DNA from: Primula veris
Lineage: Eukaryota; Streptophyta; Magnoliopsida; Ericales; Primulaceae
DNA length: 64,000 nucleotides
Direction of reading: 5' to 3'
Assembly (NCBI GenBank): GCA_963682055.1
Contig: OY821746.1
Location: 8,591,992-8,655,991, forward strand
Under the pieces are notes generated by a model that saw only the letters and a list, made by a program, of their open reading frames with translations, did no database searches and had not been told where the DNA came from. Position numbers and translations under genes: made by a program. This document shows, piece after piece, positions 1-12,183 of the stretch. The stretch's first letter is position 1. Every line of letters starts with the position of its first letter.

Positions 1-514
1 ATTTGTTCACCCTCTACCCGATGTTTCTACTCTTGATACAAGCGCAAGTATACACGTTTATGAGTCAACGACTCCCCCTCAATCTATGAGTACCCAAGTG
101 TTTAACCTAGAACTTTTAACCAACATTTTGGCTTAAAACCTTCTACCCAAACACTCACTCACAAATGAGCTTATAATTTGCTCTTTACAAATTTATTAAA
201 AATTAAACAACACTCACAATTTGATTGCTTCTAAATAAGCTAATTTGTGAGACTTGACGATGTTTGATCTTGATTTGAGCTTGAATCGCTTTCTCTTCAA
301 TTTCCCTCTTTTCGAGTTTTTTTCTCAACAATGATGATTTTAAGTGTTTAACATAGAGAGAGGTTGAGGATTGTGATTTGTGTGTTTTGAAGAGGGATTG
401 GTGTGTATTTGAAAAGACAAAATGATCATTGGTCCATAGATGACCGTTGAGAGTTGTTGTGGCTTTTATTCAATGGGTAAAAGCCTGTTTTCGAAAAAGC
501 AAAAAATAACTTTT

Positions 515-700
515 TTGAAACGGACTAAATCTCGATCGATCGTACTGAATCTCGATGGATCGAGATTTCTGAAAAATTTTGTACTTGCTATAGTTTCGAT
601 TGATCAGACTGTATCTTGATGGATCGAGATTCACTAGAACTTTTTGGGCCATTTTCAATCGATCGGACTTTATCTCGATCGTTCGAGATTTCTGGACTGA
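515..700. repeat. Imperfect tandem repeat rich in ATCGATCG
   Basis: Three imperfect units (about 523-570, 590-635 and 655-695) share the pattern CTCGATSGATCGAGATT followed by TTCT or TTCA. The units contain short palindromes. I do not recognise the family. It could be a fragment of a retrotransposon LTR or a minisatellite. Confidence 0.5.
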
Positions 701-3299
701 TTTTTTCTACTTTTTGAAACACTCGTAATTTGCTCGTTCGGACCCCGAATCGACTTCCGTTTAAACCGTTGGCTTCATTATTGAGTGTTCTATCATTTTA
801 AATCCTGAAATATACATTTTATCTTTTTGAAAAATATCAAACATTATATCATCGAATTATAAAATCATTAAATCATAATAACACTTTTAATCAAAATCAA
901 TTATTGAGCCCATGGTTTAACAGACTTGTTTTGATTTTTTTGAGTAATTTTTTTTAGTTTTTGAGTTTTTTGAATTTATTTAAATTGTTTTTTTAAAAAA
1001 AAATTGATTTTTTTTAGTGGAGGTTGACGACGGCTCGTCGAAGCTCTGACGTACCACCGCCATCGCCGCAAACCCATTGCCAAATGGTGAGTCGGAGTAT
1101 AAATATAAGCTTTAGTTGGGGATAGAGAGTTGAAGTGGGGTGTGATGATTTTTAAATAAAGAGAAAGAGAATAGAGGAGAGAAAAAGTAAGACCTAAATG
1201 GAATGAAAAGTTTGGGATACTATTTTTTTGAAATATTTTATCTTGGTTAAGACTTCTTTACCATTATCCATTTTCTCAATTTAATTAATCTAATAGTAAT
1301 ATCATTTTTCTCAAGTTTTATACTAATTGGCACACTTATTTAATGTTTTCCTCAAATAGGTCAAGTTAGTCTTTTTTCTAATTTTAGGGGTTGTTTGTAA
1401 ACAAAGTGCTTCTGAAAAAATGTATTTTGTAGAAGTGTTGCCGTAAAAATGACTTAAAAAAAAACACTTAGATAGAAAAAATAATGTTTAGTGAAAAAGT
1501 AATTTTAGTTTTTATAAGTTTTTTTTTATGTTTGGTATAGAAGTCAAAAGTGACTTATTAAAAACTTTAAGAAAATGTCTATTGTTAATAACATAACATG
1601 AATTATGCAATAAAACAAAATGAAACAATAAAATGTCGGATTGGGACTAATTAATTAGTGGTATAACTAGTTTAATCAATTAAATGCAATTTTTTTTTTC
1701 TCGAAAATCTGAACCAATAATACGTTTTTTACAACATCACTGTTTTGGATAAATAGTCTCTTAAAAAAGTCTTTTGATAGAAATAACATCCTTTTGAAAA
1801 ATAGCATAATTTTGAAAAAGATGTATTCGAAAAAAGTTAATTTATGTAAAGAGTCGTTGTAAAATGAAGAGAAAAATTATTTGAAAAGACTATTTATTTT
1901 CTCCAAACAAAATTCATTTTTTAAAAATAAATAAATTATTTTCTAAAAATTAAATTAATATTTAGAAAAACCTATTTTGTGAAAATGATCGCTTTTGAAT
2001 ATGCCATTTTTTAAAAGAAATAAGTTTCGTAAGTAATTTATATGGAAGAAGAATAAAAAAAATTGATAACTCGTCTTTTTAAAAAGCCATTTTCTAATAT
2101 AAATTTTTATAGCGATTTTTTTTTTTTTGTAAACAAAAAATGTGTTTTCAAAACAATAAAATTGATTTGACATTACTTTTATTTTCACTTCTCCGCAAGT
2201 GCTTCCCGAGAAGTACCATATACTGACTTATCAAAATTGACTTCTAAAACACTTATAATTCTGAACAAATCAGGCAAAGTTATTCACCAAACGCACAAAA
2301 CTTTTACAAAAGTAGTTTTAGCATCAGGAACAGTTAGTCCCAGTGGCTTTGCTTAGGTGCAGATTTTTTGATCCCTATGATGTGGAGGCAACTTTTGATA
2401 AACAGTTGATCCGATGTTGAAGCTATATAATTACATTTTATGACTTCATTGTTATTCATTTTTCAATAGTACAAAAAATTTATAGAATATTTGCTTGTTG
2501 GCAATCCTCGTTGTTTGTTGAACAATATTTTGAGCAAATCTCTTTCGTGATTAATGAACATAATTTATACTTGTTTTGTACGTTTGCGTTTTGCATCATT
2601 TATTATCTCAACTTATAATAAACACGACTTGTTTGATAATTAAGCTAACTACAATCTTAAAAGTTTTATATAGTTAGCTTTTCGGATATAAAAATCAATC
2701 AATTTGTTTCAGAATAATGATAGATAGCTCGGACTTTCCTACCCCGAGCATAATCGAGTGTTGAGACCTTTTTAACTTTTTAATAAGATTGGACTTTATA
2801 ATTTCAACATTTTGTTATACACATACCAATCTAACTCTGAGCATTCACAATAATGTGTATAAGCTCAATAAGAATGTTATATATTACGTATAAGGTAAAT
2901 TCATAAACCCAACACAATTGTAAATACGTCTTGACGGTAACTGTCACAAGGTAGACAGAAAAAAGAATTCAGTGACTAATGTTAAATAACAATATGTTTA
3001 CTATAAAAACTATAAAGAAAAAACTGCACATATTATAGAAATGAATACTATAAAGTCAAAATCCCAATATCTTTTTAGTTTGTTTGATTATAATTCAACT
3101 TGTTAAAGCTACAAGTATATACCATACGTACATATGGGAAGATAAGCTTTTAATCATTTTTACTTTATTCAATCTTAATATGTTATATCGGTTCATTAAA
3201 AATATATAAGGCTTGTAACAGTATAAGGACTAATTATGTTTCATTGTAGGCGCATGCATAAGGACCAGCATATGTTCATGTTACATAAAAGCTTGTTTG

Positions 3300-3870
3300 T
3301 AATTTTTCTACATGCTACCATAATTTTAGTTTGAAAATAATACTTTTAATAAATATAAAAAAAAAAAATTGTAATAGAAAAAATAGTGTGAAACTACAAA
3401 TAGTGGAGTAGATAAAAAAAATGGTACGTTTTTTATCAGATTTTTTTATTATTTAGTTTTATTCACACAAGCAACAATTATCATACTAAATAAGATACAT
3501 TATCATTATAATTTTTATAATCGGAAAATAATAATCATTTATCTTTTTTGAATGAACAATATAACTTTTAAATTTAATTGTATTTTTTATTTTAATACTC
3601 TCATATATTCAAAAATATAAATCTATATTATACGTATCTAAATATAACTAATATAAGAAACAAAAACGGTTGTATCCAATATGTCAGAATGCTTACACTA
3701 AATGCTAAAACTTTTAGGTTTGATTCACATCACCTCCATTTGATATAGATTAATTTACATTTTAGTGTATAAATAAAATAAAATAAACATGAAACAAAAC
3801 CCAACGTTTTCGGTTCGGATGCGGGTTGGGACACGGGGCGGGATGGGATTTAGGGATTATTCCCCAGCCC
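3300..3870. repeat. Dispersed repeat, copy 1 (inverted relative to 56.3-57.1 kb)
   Basis: The reverse complement of about 3330-3560 matches about 56670-56900 over long blocks, for example a shared run around TTGTTGCTTGTGTGAATAAA. The right end becomes GC-rich (GGGTTGGGACACGGGGCGGG, about 3824-3843). The other copy also has CCCGAC-rich ends. No transposase was found, so this is probably a non-autonomous DNA element of unidentified superfamily. Confidence 0.6.
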
Positions 3871-4938
3871 TATTTGATTGTTTTTTTTTAAAAGATTTGT
3901 TCTCTTGCTTAAACGTTATAACTTGTGAGCGAAATAATAAAAACAATAATCTTGTTCGAGATATATTTTCATTCGGGATCGGATCAGCTTTTTAGCGCTC
4001 GGTACGTACCAAATAGTTGATACAAAATAAATGTAACTATGTGTAACTCGATACCAAATAGTTGGATCGAGTCAAATAGTTGATGGTAGATGAATTGTAT
4101 CCCTTTTTTTCGGTAAGGCTCGAGCCGGCGCCCTGCCTGCCTTGTTTTTATTATTATGTATGCATCGAAATGAATGTGACGGTTACATGAATAGAAAAAA
4201 GTCATGATGTAATTTGAATTCACCAAATAAAAAACATACAAACTTCCTCGTCGGTAATAAATGGTGGAAGTCGATGAGAGGGCGTTTTTGCAACTTTAGA
4301 TCGATATTGTGTTGAAATAATCTTTCAATAGTTTATAAAAAAAATGTTCAACCGTTCTTCTATACCTCGGTATTACTTCATGTTTTTCGAGTTACCCCTC
4401 GTGCCATTACAGCATTTATGTTTACAATAATAGGGAAAATTTGGGAGTCGCAGTTGTTATCTCATCTAAATCTTTCATGGTCCCGATACGTCATTGCAAC
4501 TTACATTAGCTAGAGCTGCCCATATTTGAAGTGCCAAAATCAAAACTCTGCTGCAGCCAATGTATTGAGTATGGTATTATTCAAAATGAACTTTCAGTTT
4601 TTAAACAAATTACGGAACTACATATCATTCTGCATGTTTAGATGCCAACAAGCAACATGAATACTCAACAAAGCCATATAAAGTATAAACCAAGTAAATG
4701 AAGGAAAATTTATTTCATTAACATGAGGGGGTAGTTTATTGCCTATTTGCCCATAAACCTCAAATATCATTACATCAATGTGCAAGAGGGGGATATAAGC
4801 AGAAAAACACACTGGGACCCTTTATATAATCTACAAAATACTCATTGAATTTGTCATTACAAGCCAGAGCTAGAGAATTAACAAGATGACAAGTGAACAA
4901 AAATACATTACAAAAAAAAAAGTCCACATTATTCTCTC

Positions 4939-7900
4939 TTACACAGGAACTGGTACAGCTTCGTCGAGTGCATTGACACCCGGAAGCTCTTTGCCTTCCA
5001 ATAACTCTAAGCTGGCACCGCCACCTGTCGATATATGACTCATCACATCTGCCACTCCTACTTTCTCTACAGCCGCCACTGAGTCACCACCTCCGATAAT
5101 TGTTGTCACTCCTTCGCCACTGAGCTCTGCTAATTTCTTTGCAACTGACTGCAATTTAAAAGTAATATTAAGCTTACTATTATTTACTCTCGAATAACAA
5201 ATATCAATGCATTTACTTATTTGTTACCATTAAACATGCATTGGTGTGCAGTTTGTAAGGTCTTTTTTTTTTTGGCAAGTTAGGCCTTGTTTAGCTGCAG
5301 CTTATAAGCTAAACTTTCTAGCTTCAAAGCTGGAGTACACTTGGTTCACCAGCTTAAAAGCTAAACTTTCTTACTTAAAAGCTGGAGTGCACTTGGTTCA
5401 CCAGCTCTGGTTTCTGGCATAAATAAGCTAGAGGCGTTAAGCTGGATGAACCTATTTTTTTTTTCTGAAACTCAAAACGCCACGTTATTTGGTAAAAAGC
5501 TGCAGCTAAACACACACTTTGCAATTACGTTCCTTGGTCAGCTTACAAGTCGAGGCTTTTGGTTTCTTGGTACAGAAAAGCTAGAAGTGTTAGTGAAAGA
5601 GCTCGTTTTTTGATTTCTCAATATCATGCAAGCAAACTAATTTGCTTCAAACTTGCAGCTAAACAAACTGAATAACTTCATGGACTGTTAAGTATTGGAG
5701 AACCTTGTTAGCCTATGTACAAAACGAATAACTATACGACAAATAAAATTTCCTTCCATGTATATCATATAAATATGCATATATAGAGAACCATTTAAAC
5801 CAAAGAGAGAGAAGCAGCATACCTCGGTTCCTGCGGCAAATTTCTCAAACTCAAACACTCCCATTGGTCCATTCCAAATAACAGTTTTTGTAGTCGCCAA
5901 GGCTTCATTGAAAGTTTTAATAGAGTCTGGTCCAATATCTAACCCCATCCACCCATCTGGGATCTCAGTAGCTGGCACAGTCTGCAAAAATTAAAACAAA
6001 TTCATCTAAGCAAGTATAGAAAACAATGCAAAAATTATTACAAAATTCGTCCAATCATCTATAGAAGTATTATCATTTATCAAAAATATTTTTTATGAAT
6101 GACATCGAAAACAACCAGATTGTGTTTTGAAAAAAAACAGTTTTATTTTCCCGCTTTCCCTGCTTCTGGTATCTCACACAATAAAACTTCTAGAATACAA
6201 TGATGTGGTATTAAAAGGAAGAGCTTGGAACCAACAAAACAAATACAGGTCATCTTTTTTCCTGTAATTATTTTTGATAACATGTTGGGATTGCTTTAGT
6301 GGTAAACACCAGTAGCTTACAGTGCTAATCATCATACAGCCGATAATAAAAGGCAACAAAAATTTATCTGCTAATAGTTGATCCAACCACCCACGATCAC
6401 CACCAACTTAGGTTCAAGTTGGTGTTTACCACTTTAGCAGTTCCTCTTGCGAAACGAATGTTTTTTTTTTTTTTGCAATGTATTTGTTTTCAGAATGAAA
6501 TAACAAGTTTATTACCACAACAAAAGCGCAAATGAAGAGAATTTTCAAGCCAAGAAGCTACAGTCTAGCCTAGGCCAGAACCCCCACTCTCGAAGTGGAG
6601 ATTGTAAGTTTGATTCCCGACAGAGTAGAAGTTAAATCCAAATATCTTTTTTTATAAAAATCAGATTAAAAAAAAAACAATACCTTGCTGTTAGCATCAG
6701 GAGCAAACTTGTCAGCAATTACGACATCAGTTGGTAACAAAAGAGAAACTCCTTTGGCCTTGGCTTTTGCCAAAAGTGTAGTGGCAAGGTCAAGCTTGTC
6801 TTCTTCTACTAGAGATGAACCTACAGAGAGACCTTGAGCCTTGTAAAAGGTAAAAATCATACCACCACCGAGGAGAAGAATATCACATTTCTCTAAAAGT
6901 GACTCGATAACACCGATCTTAGATGAGACCTTTGAGCCACCAACAATAGCGGCAAATGGTCTCTTTGGGGTGGAAACCGCACCAACAAGGTAGTCCAATT
7001 CCTGATACAGTTTAAAATATAAGGATGAGTTACAAAAAAAAAAAAACAGCTTCAACTTTCTATAGCTTTAGGTCTGTACTGCAACTTTATAAATGCAGTT
7101 GGAAGGAATAAGGTTGAGACATGGCATTTTTCAGGAAACTAAGGACACGGCATAGCAGGGAGATGGCTAAATCAAGAAAATGACTTCGCTAATTTTACGG
7201 CATGTAAAAAAAATTAAACATTAAGGATTATGTATAGGTTTGTGCACTGTGTCAGATCGTATAATAATGGATGGGCCTAAAAAAAATTCTCTCTAATTCT
7301 TACGTGATGAGTAACTGGCCAAATTAGACATTCTTATCAATTTAGAAACAAAACAAATCAATTGTACACAGCTAATACGTGTGTTGACATGCGACATGCA
7401 CAACAAGGATACACGATACATCACCCTTGTAGAAATGTCTTGTGCTTCACATAATCACATGTCAAGAGAGTGACAACAAAACTGAAAAAGCTTATTGGAT
7501 AAAAGTGTGGGCTGAGTATCAAGTTAAGTGTTAGTTCAAATTATTAAATTTACCAAAATGAGAGAACAAACCCAACTTATATTCCAACCTTTTGCAAAAG
7601 GAAGCCGGCAACAGATGGCTTTAAGAACTTGGTAACACCCTCGGTTGAGGCATGTGCTCTGTGAGCAGTGCCAAATGCGTCGTTTACATACAAATCTGCC
7701 AAAGATGCGAGCTTCTTTGCAAACTCGGGCTCATTCTTTTCTTCTTCCTTGTAAAATCTCACGTTCTCAAGTAAGAGAACACCGCCTTCGGGAAGAGCAG
7801 CCACCAATTTCTCAACCTCTGGGCCGATACAATCATCAGCCTTCACCACCTGTGAATATTTTTCGAGGAAAGTGTAAGAAAAAGAAATCTGGAAACAACT

Positions 7901-10702
7901 CAAACATTTTTTTCTGGATGTGAGTTACTAATGATTTTGTAACATATGTTTTGGACACGAATGTAGCATCAAATTTAGATTTTCTAATAAGCCTGTACAA
8001 AGTTACCAATTAGTATGCAAACCTAACAGACTTTTCGCTTATGTACACTACATTTAAAATCCATAGTCTGGGGACTAAAATAGATAATGTTTAATAGAAC
8101 AGCATAAAATAGGAGGAACATGTGATAGATTGGTGTACATAGTACATGTTCTTCGTAATTTCATAGTACTGCAATATGTGATTTTTTTCTCTATTTGGTA
8201 CACCAAGTGTACTAAATTGCCGATGTAAGTTTAATAATCGCTACATTTGTAGGTTGGAGTACTAAACAAAATCAGGTGATATGTTGGTGTACAAAACTAT
8301 TCTTTTTAATTGATTTGATATTATATCTAATAGATGTACCTCAACGCCAAGAAGTTCTGTCAACCTGGGTACAAGAGGTGCCAAGCTATATTTTGGAGTG
8401 ACACCTTTTGGTCGTCCCTACAAATATCACAGAAAAGATGTGTTAGCTCAAATAGTTTAAAACCAGCGACGAGCAGTAAAAAGGCACATAACTCAATCAG
8501 TTAATTATAAGTGAGGATAATCTGAGATCAAGAGGATGTGAATAGTCATTGTGTATTGCGTAATTAAATTTTTTGTAAGCTTCGACATATATGTGCTCCA
8601 AAACACATGGTTGATTTCAAAAGAATAGTTTGTTACCATGATTGCCACATGTCATATATACCTAAACCAGTCCATGAAACAATTGATATACCAAGGCCAA
8701 TCACAACATAAAAGAACTAAAATTAAGAAGTTGGCCCATTTCCCTTAGAAGTGCCATCAACTACAACAGAATCGAGCACTACAAGCATATCATTTGAGTA
8801 ATACAAAATATTCTTCAGAGTAGCTACTTGTTTGTCTGTAGCTTTTACAAGGGATAAAAATGGTTTTTTGGAACTAAAATCAATTAAAATGATTTGTGAG
8901 CTTTAAACTGCAATTTGATAATAGCACGGTCAACTAATCCAGTCCACGAGTTGACTTAGATTAAAAACCACTACCATCTTCAGCCAACTGGTGACTCGAA
9001 GAAGCAACTAAACTATTGTACAAATAACTAGTCTCATGTTTACCAATTAGGCAATTACACTTAAATGACAATCCTGAGACCCCAAAACTAAATCAAACAT
9101 ATACCCATCAAAAGGACACATCAACTTGACATTTTAAAACTTGCTTGAAACTGTTAAATTATTATGTGCTACCATCTCGTTTAAAAGTTATGCTGTTAAA
9201 AAGATTAGCATGGTACCATAATTCATAAATCATCTTGAACATTCCCCATCACCCCTCACTAGTGGCATGCTTTTTTGGCTAACTAAGTGTGATGCAATTT
9301 TTAAATTGGGTAATGATTAGATTATAACTCAGGGCATACAACATGTGTAATGATGTGTTACAGTCTCACGACTCTCACCTAAAGTTAAGCTTCTTAAGTT
9401 TAAGATACAGGAGTGTCATAATGTGCTTCTCTGGTTGCAGAATTCAGAATAATTCATCGACTTATGGCTCAATATCTTAGCCAATAAACAAGCTCATTTG
9501 GAACAACGTATGAACGGAAAAATATACTCCCTAATTACAAATAAGCACATAATAATTGAAAAGGTAACAGTTTGACCCAATACATTCAAACACAAGATCA
9601 AAAGTTAATTACCATGGAAGAAGATAAAATAACTTTTGCCCCCATTAGCAATCAAGTGCTTGATATCAATAAAGGTTCACAAATATTTACCAAATCTAAA
9701 GTTCACAAATCTACTTGGATTAAAACCAATTCTATCTTCAAAATGAAAATATTTACCAATTCAACTAAATAAGAACCATAACACTCGAAATTAAAAACAT
9801 ATCCATTCTTGAAAAATAAAAAAGCAATTTACCAAGTGAGATCACAAAATGACTTTATCCCCATTAGTAATCAAGTGCTTAATGGTAGGAACCGTGGCTC
9901 TAATCCTGGTGTCGTCCGTAATATTCTGACTATCATCCAACCGTACGTTCAAATCAGTCCTTACAAACATTTTCCTACCCTTCCACTCCCCACCCGTCAA
10001 GCCCTAACAAACACTATTTAAGCACCGACATCAAACTACTAACTAATTACAAGTTAGTACACATGAACACAAAAAGTAACAGTTTAACCCCAACAAAATT
10101 CAACACAATATAAAAAAAAAGTAAAATTACCAAATGAGATCATAAGACTGATTTTAGCCCCCATTAGCAACCAACATATTTTCGATAAAAACACATGGTA
10201 AAAATCAAATATTTCCCATATTTCCCATTATGTACATAAAACTTTGTAACTAATTACAAAAAAGTAACAAATTTAACCCCAACAAATCCAAACACAAGTA
10301 TTACTAGTAAATTACCAAGTGAGAGGATAAGATGACTTTCGCCCCGTTTGCAATCAAATGCTTAATCGTGGGCACTGCAGCTCTGATCCTCGTATCGTCA
10401 GTAATATTCTGACTATCGTCCAAGGGTACGTTCAAATCCGCCCTAACAAACACCTTCTTACCCTTCAATTCTGCGTTCGACAAGTCCCCTACGCTCCTCT
10501 TTGCCATTGAAACAACACCCATTGTTCTTTTTTTGTTCAGAGGTTTGAGTGAAGTGGATAAGTGGGAGGAGAGAGTTGGGTTGGAGACGAAGGAGAGGGA
10601 GGAGAGGCGACGGAGGGAGGTGCGGGAGGAAAGGAGGGAGGGACGAGCGGTGGCGGTGCGGAGGAGAGAGAAGGTGGTTGGGGAAGCTGCTGCTGATGCC
10701 AT
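4939..10702 (-). CDS. PGK: Phosphoglycerate kinase, chloroplastic
   Basis: Catalyses ATP-dependent interconversion of 3-phosphoglycerate and 1,3-bisphosphoglycerate in the Calvin cycle and plastid glycolysis. Six exons join in frame: 10702-10316, 8417-8340, 7849-7589, 7001-6684, 5981-5823 and 5148-4939, giving 470 aa. Residues 1 to about 70 are Ser/Thr/Arg-rich and lack acidic residues, as in a chloroplast transit peptide. The mature part shows [13 protein letters not shown], the GRPKG loop, [53 protein letters not shown] and the nucleotide-loop [11 protein letters not shown], so both Rossmann-like lobes are complete. The start is the first ATG of the open exon and the only one ahead of the transit peptide. 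All introns are GT-AG. Intron 1 holds degenerate copies of exon 1. The chloroplast isoform is inferred from the transit peptide. Exon boundaries rest on frame and motif continuity. Confidence 0.95.
5280..5675. mobile_element. hAT-like MITE in PGK intron 5
   Basis: Inverted ends pair TTGTTTAGCTGCAGCTTA on the left (about 5287) with TGCAGCTAAACAAACTG on the right (about 5655-5671). Inside, a segment of about 63 bp (GCTAAACTTTC...CTTGGTTCACCAGCTT) is repeated in tandem at about 5308-5435. There is no coding capacity. The ends resemble the short hAT-type MITEs in the FTSHI4 intron at 40.7-41.2 kb. Superfamily is inferred from the ends only, and no clear target duplication was seen. Confidence 0.5.
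6285..6445. repeat. Inverted repeat with tRNA-like A-box, possible SINE remnant
   Basis: GGGATTGCTTTAGTGGTAAA on the left pairs with the reverse complement of TTACCACTTTAGCAGTTCC on the right, inside PGK intron 4. The motif resembles an A-box of a tRNA-derived SINE. A second, B-box-like stretch (GTTTGATTCCC) lies at about 6609. No complete tRNA fold is evident, so this is at best SINE debris. Confidence 0.3.
8030..8310. repeat. Short dispersed repeat (copy in PGK intron 2)
   Basis: The block around TTTGGTACACCAAGTGTACT and the following sequence to GGTTGGAGTAC resemble about 46185-46450 (TTTGGTACACCGAGTGTACT). A related fragment (AGGTTGGTGTACGAAA) lies near 50080. All copies are non-coding and diverged. 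The family is not recognised. Confidence 0.5.
9570..10180 (-). repeat. Degenerate copies of PGK exon 1 inside intron 1
   Basis: About 9835-9985 is clearly related to the end of PGK exon 1 (10316-10480). Read on the minus strand it encodes a recognisable [18 protein letters not shown] stretch, then a stop within the VILSSHL part, then a donor-like G|GTAAATT. Shorter remnants lie at about 9583-9665 and 10129-10177. The flanks (AGTAACA..TT.ACCC, then AATTACCAAGTGAGA) are repeated too, so the duplicated unit spans the exon 1/intron 1 junction. These copies are pseudo-exons, not a second gene. Confidence 0.8.
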
Positions 10703-10710
10703 TGTTGTAA

Positions 10711-10860
10711 GGTTAATGTTTATTATATCTCTGAGAAAGAGTGAGAGAGAGATATAGAGAGAGAGTGATACAGAGAGATTTGTTTGTATGTGTATGTATA
10801 TGTGAAGGGGAAGATATAAAGTTGATTTGGTGATAAAAAATGGGTGGGAGATTTGGGATT
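10711..10860 (-). promoter_or_regulatory. Probable PGK promoter and 5' leader
   Basis: On the minus strand a TATA-like TTTATATCTT lies at about 10820-10811, roughly 110-120 bp upstream of the ATG at 10702. It is followed by a CT-rich leader (CTCTCTCTATATCTCTCTCT) typical of plant 5' UTRs. The transcription start cannot be seen, and the assignment rests on position and composition. Confidence 0.4.
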
Positions 10861-12000
10861 TTATATTATCGTCAACCAGAGGTTCTAATTTCTTCGATTA
10901 CTTCCAAGTTCCAAGCTATGCAGGGTTTTTTTTTTTTATCGTATTATATTCCGCTTATGAAAATATGAATTTTAAAATATAGTTTTTCAGTAGATTATCA
11001 AAACAGATTTATAAAATATAGTTTTGAAAAAAAAAAATAAGTTACCAAACATAGTCATAGTCTGGTACTTTGTTAATCAGGTTCAAGTTTTGTCATTTTA
11101 AGTTAGTGTCAACAAACATGTAAATCGGGTCTGTTATATAATCATAAGTATATCGGTTCTCATATCGTAAAAAATACATTTAGTGTATTGTACTGTCTGT
11201 GGTTAACGATTTAGCTACTGAGAGTACCAATTTTAATAATTGAGGAACAAATATATTAATTTTTGTCCAATTAAGGGACTAAAAACATTAACCGACGAAA
11301 TTGTAGTCGATATATTTCACATTTGATGATCTATTCTTGATGTATGTTGATATAACTGCACTCACCGTATGATGGGAAAGAGAACATGAGTGTAATTTCA
11401 TCATTTTGTTTAACGTTAGTTATTCAATTGTGACAAATTTTATAGATTATTATCTCAATTGTTAAAATTGGTACTCCGTTAACTAAATCGTCAACTATTG
11501 GTAGCTCCATTAAACTTATTATTTTTTTCCTTCTCATGCTGAAAACAAACAATGACCTTTTCTTTTTTTCTTTATGATAATTAAACTTTACTCTCACGTG
11601 CGTTGTTTAGATAGATGAACCCTTATTAGCCTAGTATATTATACAAGACTAAACGGAATAGGCGATGATTACACATTTAGACGGATAACGACCGATTTAT
11701 GTTTAGAATCCGGCTTGAGTTTTTTAAAACATGAGACATGTCATACCATGTTTGTGGAGAAAATATATACTTAGTATACTCTTTCACATGGATTAGTACA
11801 TATTAATATCAACTTTCTTGATTAATGATTATTTTTTCTGATTTGTATATAGTCCTTCCAAATAGTTTATGTTATAAGTTCCCCTCATGCAATTTATGGT
11901 ACACAATTAGAATGGCCATTGCAACCTTAATGTGAATTTTAAGAATCGTTTCTTTTCTTAAGAATAGCGTTTTTTCTTTTGCATCATTTTATTTTTTTAT
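10861..12000. other. Intergenic stretch, nothing recognised
   Basis: AT-rich sequence upstream of PGK. There is no reading frame with protein-like composition, no RNA gene that I recognise and no clear repeat. Confidence 0.5.
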
Positions 12001-12008
12001 AAATAGGG

Positions 12009-12085
12009 GCAATTAACAAAAACATAACATACCCCTATTATATTAACAAAAACATACCATAATAATTTAAATTACCAAAAGCATA
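12009..12085. repeat. Left arm of a candidate outer element around the MULE
   Basis: ATTAACAAAAACATACCATA followed by TTAAATTACCAAAAGCATA resembles the reverse complement of about 21540-21610 (ATTAACAAAACATACT...TAAATTACAAAAA). The two lie outside the MULE target duplications, in inverted orientation. The MULE may therefore have landed in an older inverted-repeat element. The similarity is short and AT-rich. Confidence 0.35.
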
Positions 12086-12174
12086 CCTATATACTTATTA
12101 TTTCTTAATCTAATCTCTCTCTAACTTAACATATATCTATCTCACCTAACATATCTCTCTAATCTAACATATGT

Positions 12175-12183
12175 CTCTAACCC
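12175..12183 (+). repeat. Target-site duplication, left copy
   Basis: CTCTAACCC here against CTCTAACCT at 20773-20781, 8 of 9 bases identical. Nine bp is the usual MULE duplication length. The flanks contain other CTCTAAC-like words, so a chance match is not excluded. Confidence 0.6.

Larger units (their letters stand above)
1..4938. other. Gene-free left flank with old repeats
   Basis: No coding region is convincing on either strand. The stretch is very AT-rich with many homopolymer runs. It holds an ATCGATCG-rich repeat block near 515-700, a possible degenerate MITE-like stretch near 1386-2340 whose ends are only weakly inverted, and a dispersed repeat at about 3300-3870 that recurs in opposite orientation near 56.3-57.1 kb. 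A short GC-richer patch at 1021-1090 matches nothing I recognise. The last part, about 4850-4938, is probably the 3' UTR of the PGK gene that ends at 4939. Confidence 0.6.

Noticed and set aside
1386..2340. Complete MITE with hAT-like ends
   Set aside because: The left and right ends pair only weakly and no target duplication was seen.
3789..3995. Short plus-strand frame with GC-rich start
   Set aside because: It lies in the dispersed repeat end. No family resemblance and no splice context.
6548..6630. tRNA gene suggested by a B-box-like GTTTGATTCCC
   Set aside because: No acceptor stem or anticodon arm could be folded. It is more likely SINE debris.
10533..10757. Open frame on the plus strand over PGK exon 1
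   Set aside because: It is antisense to the transit-peptide region. Its Arg/Glu repeats are the complement of Ser/Leu-rich coding sequence.
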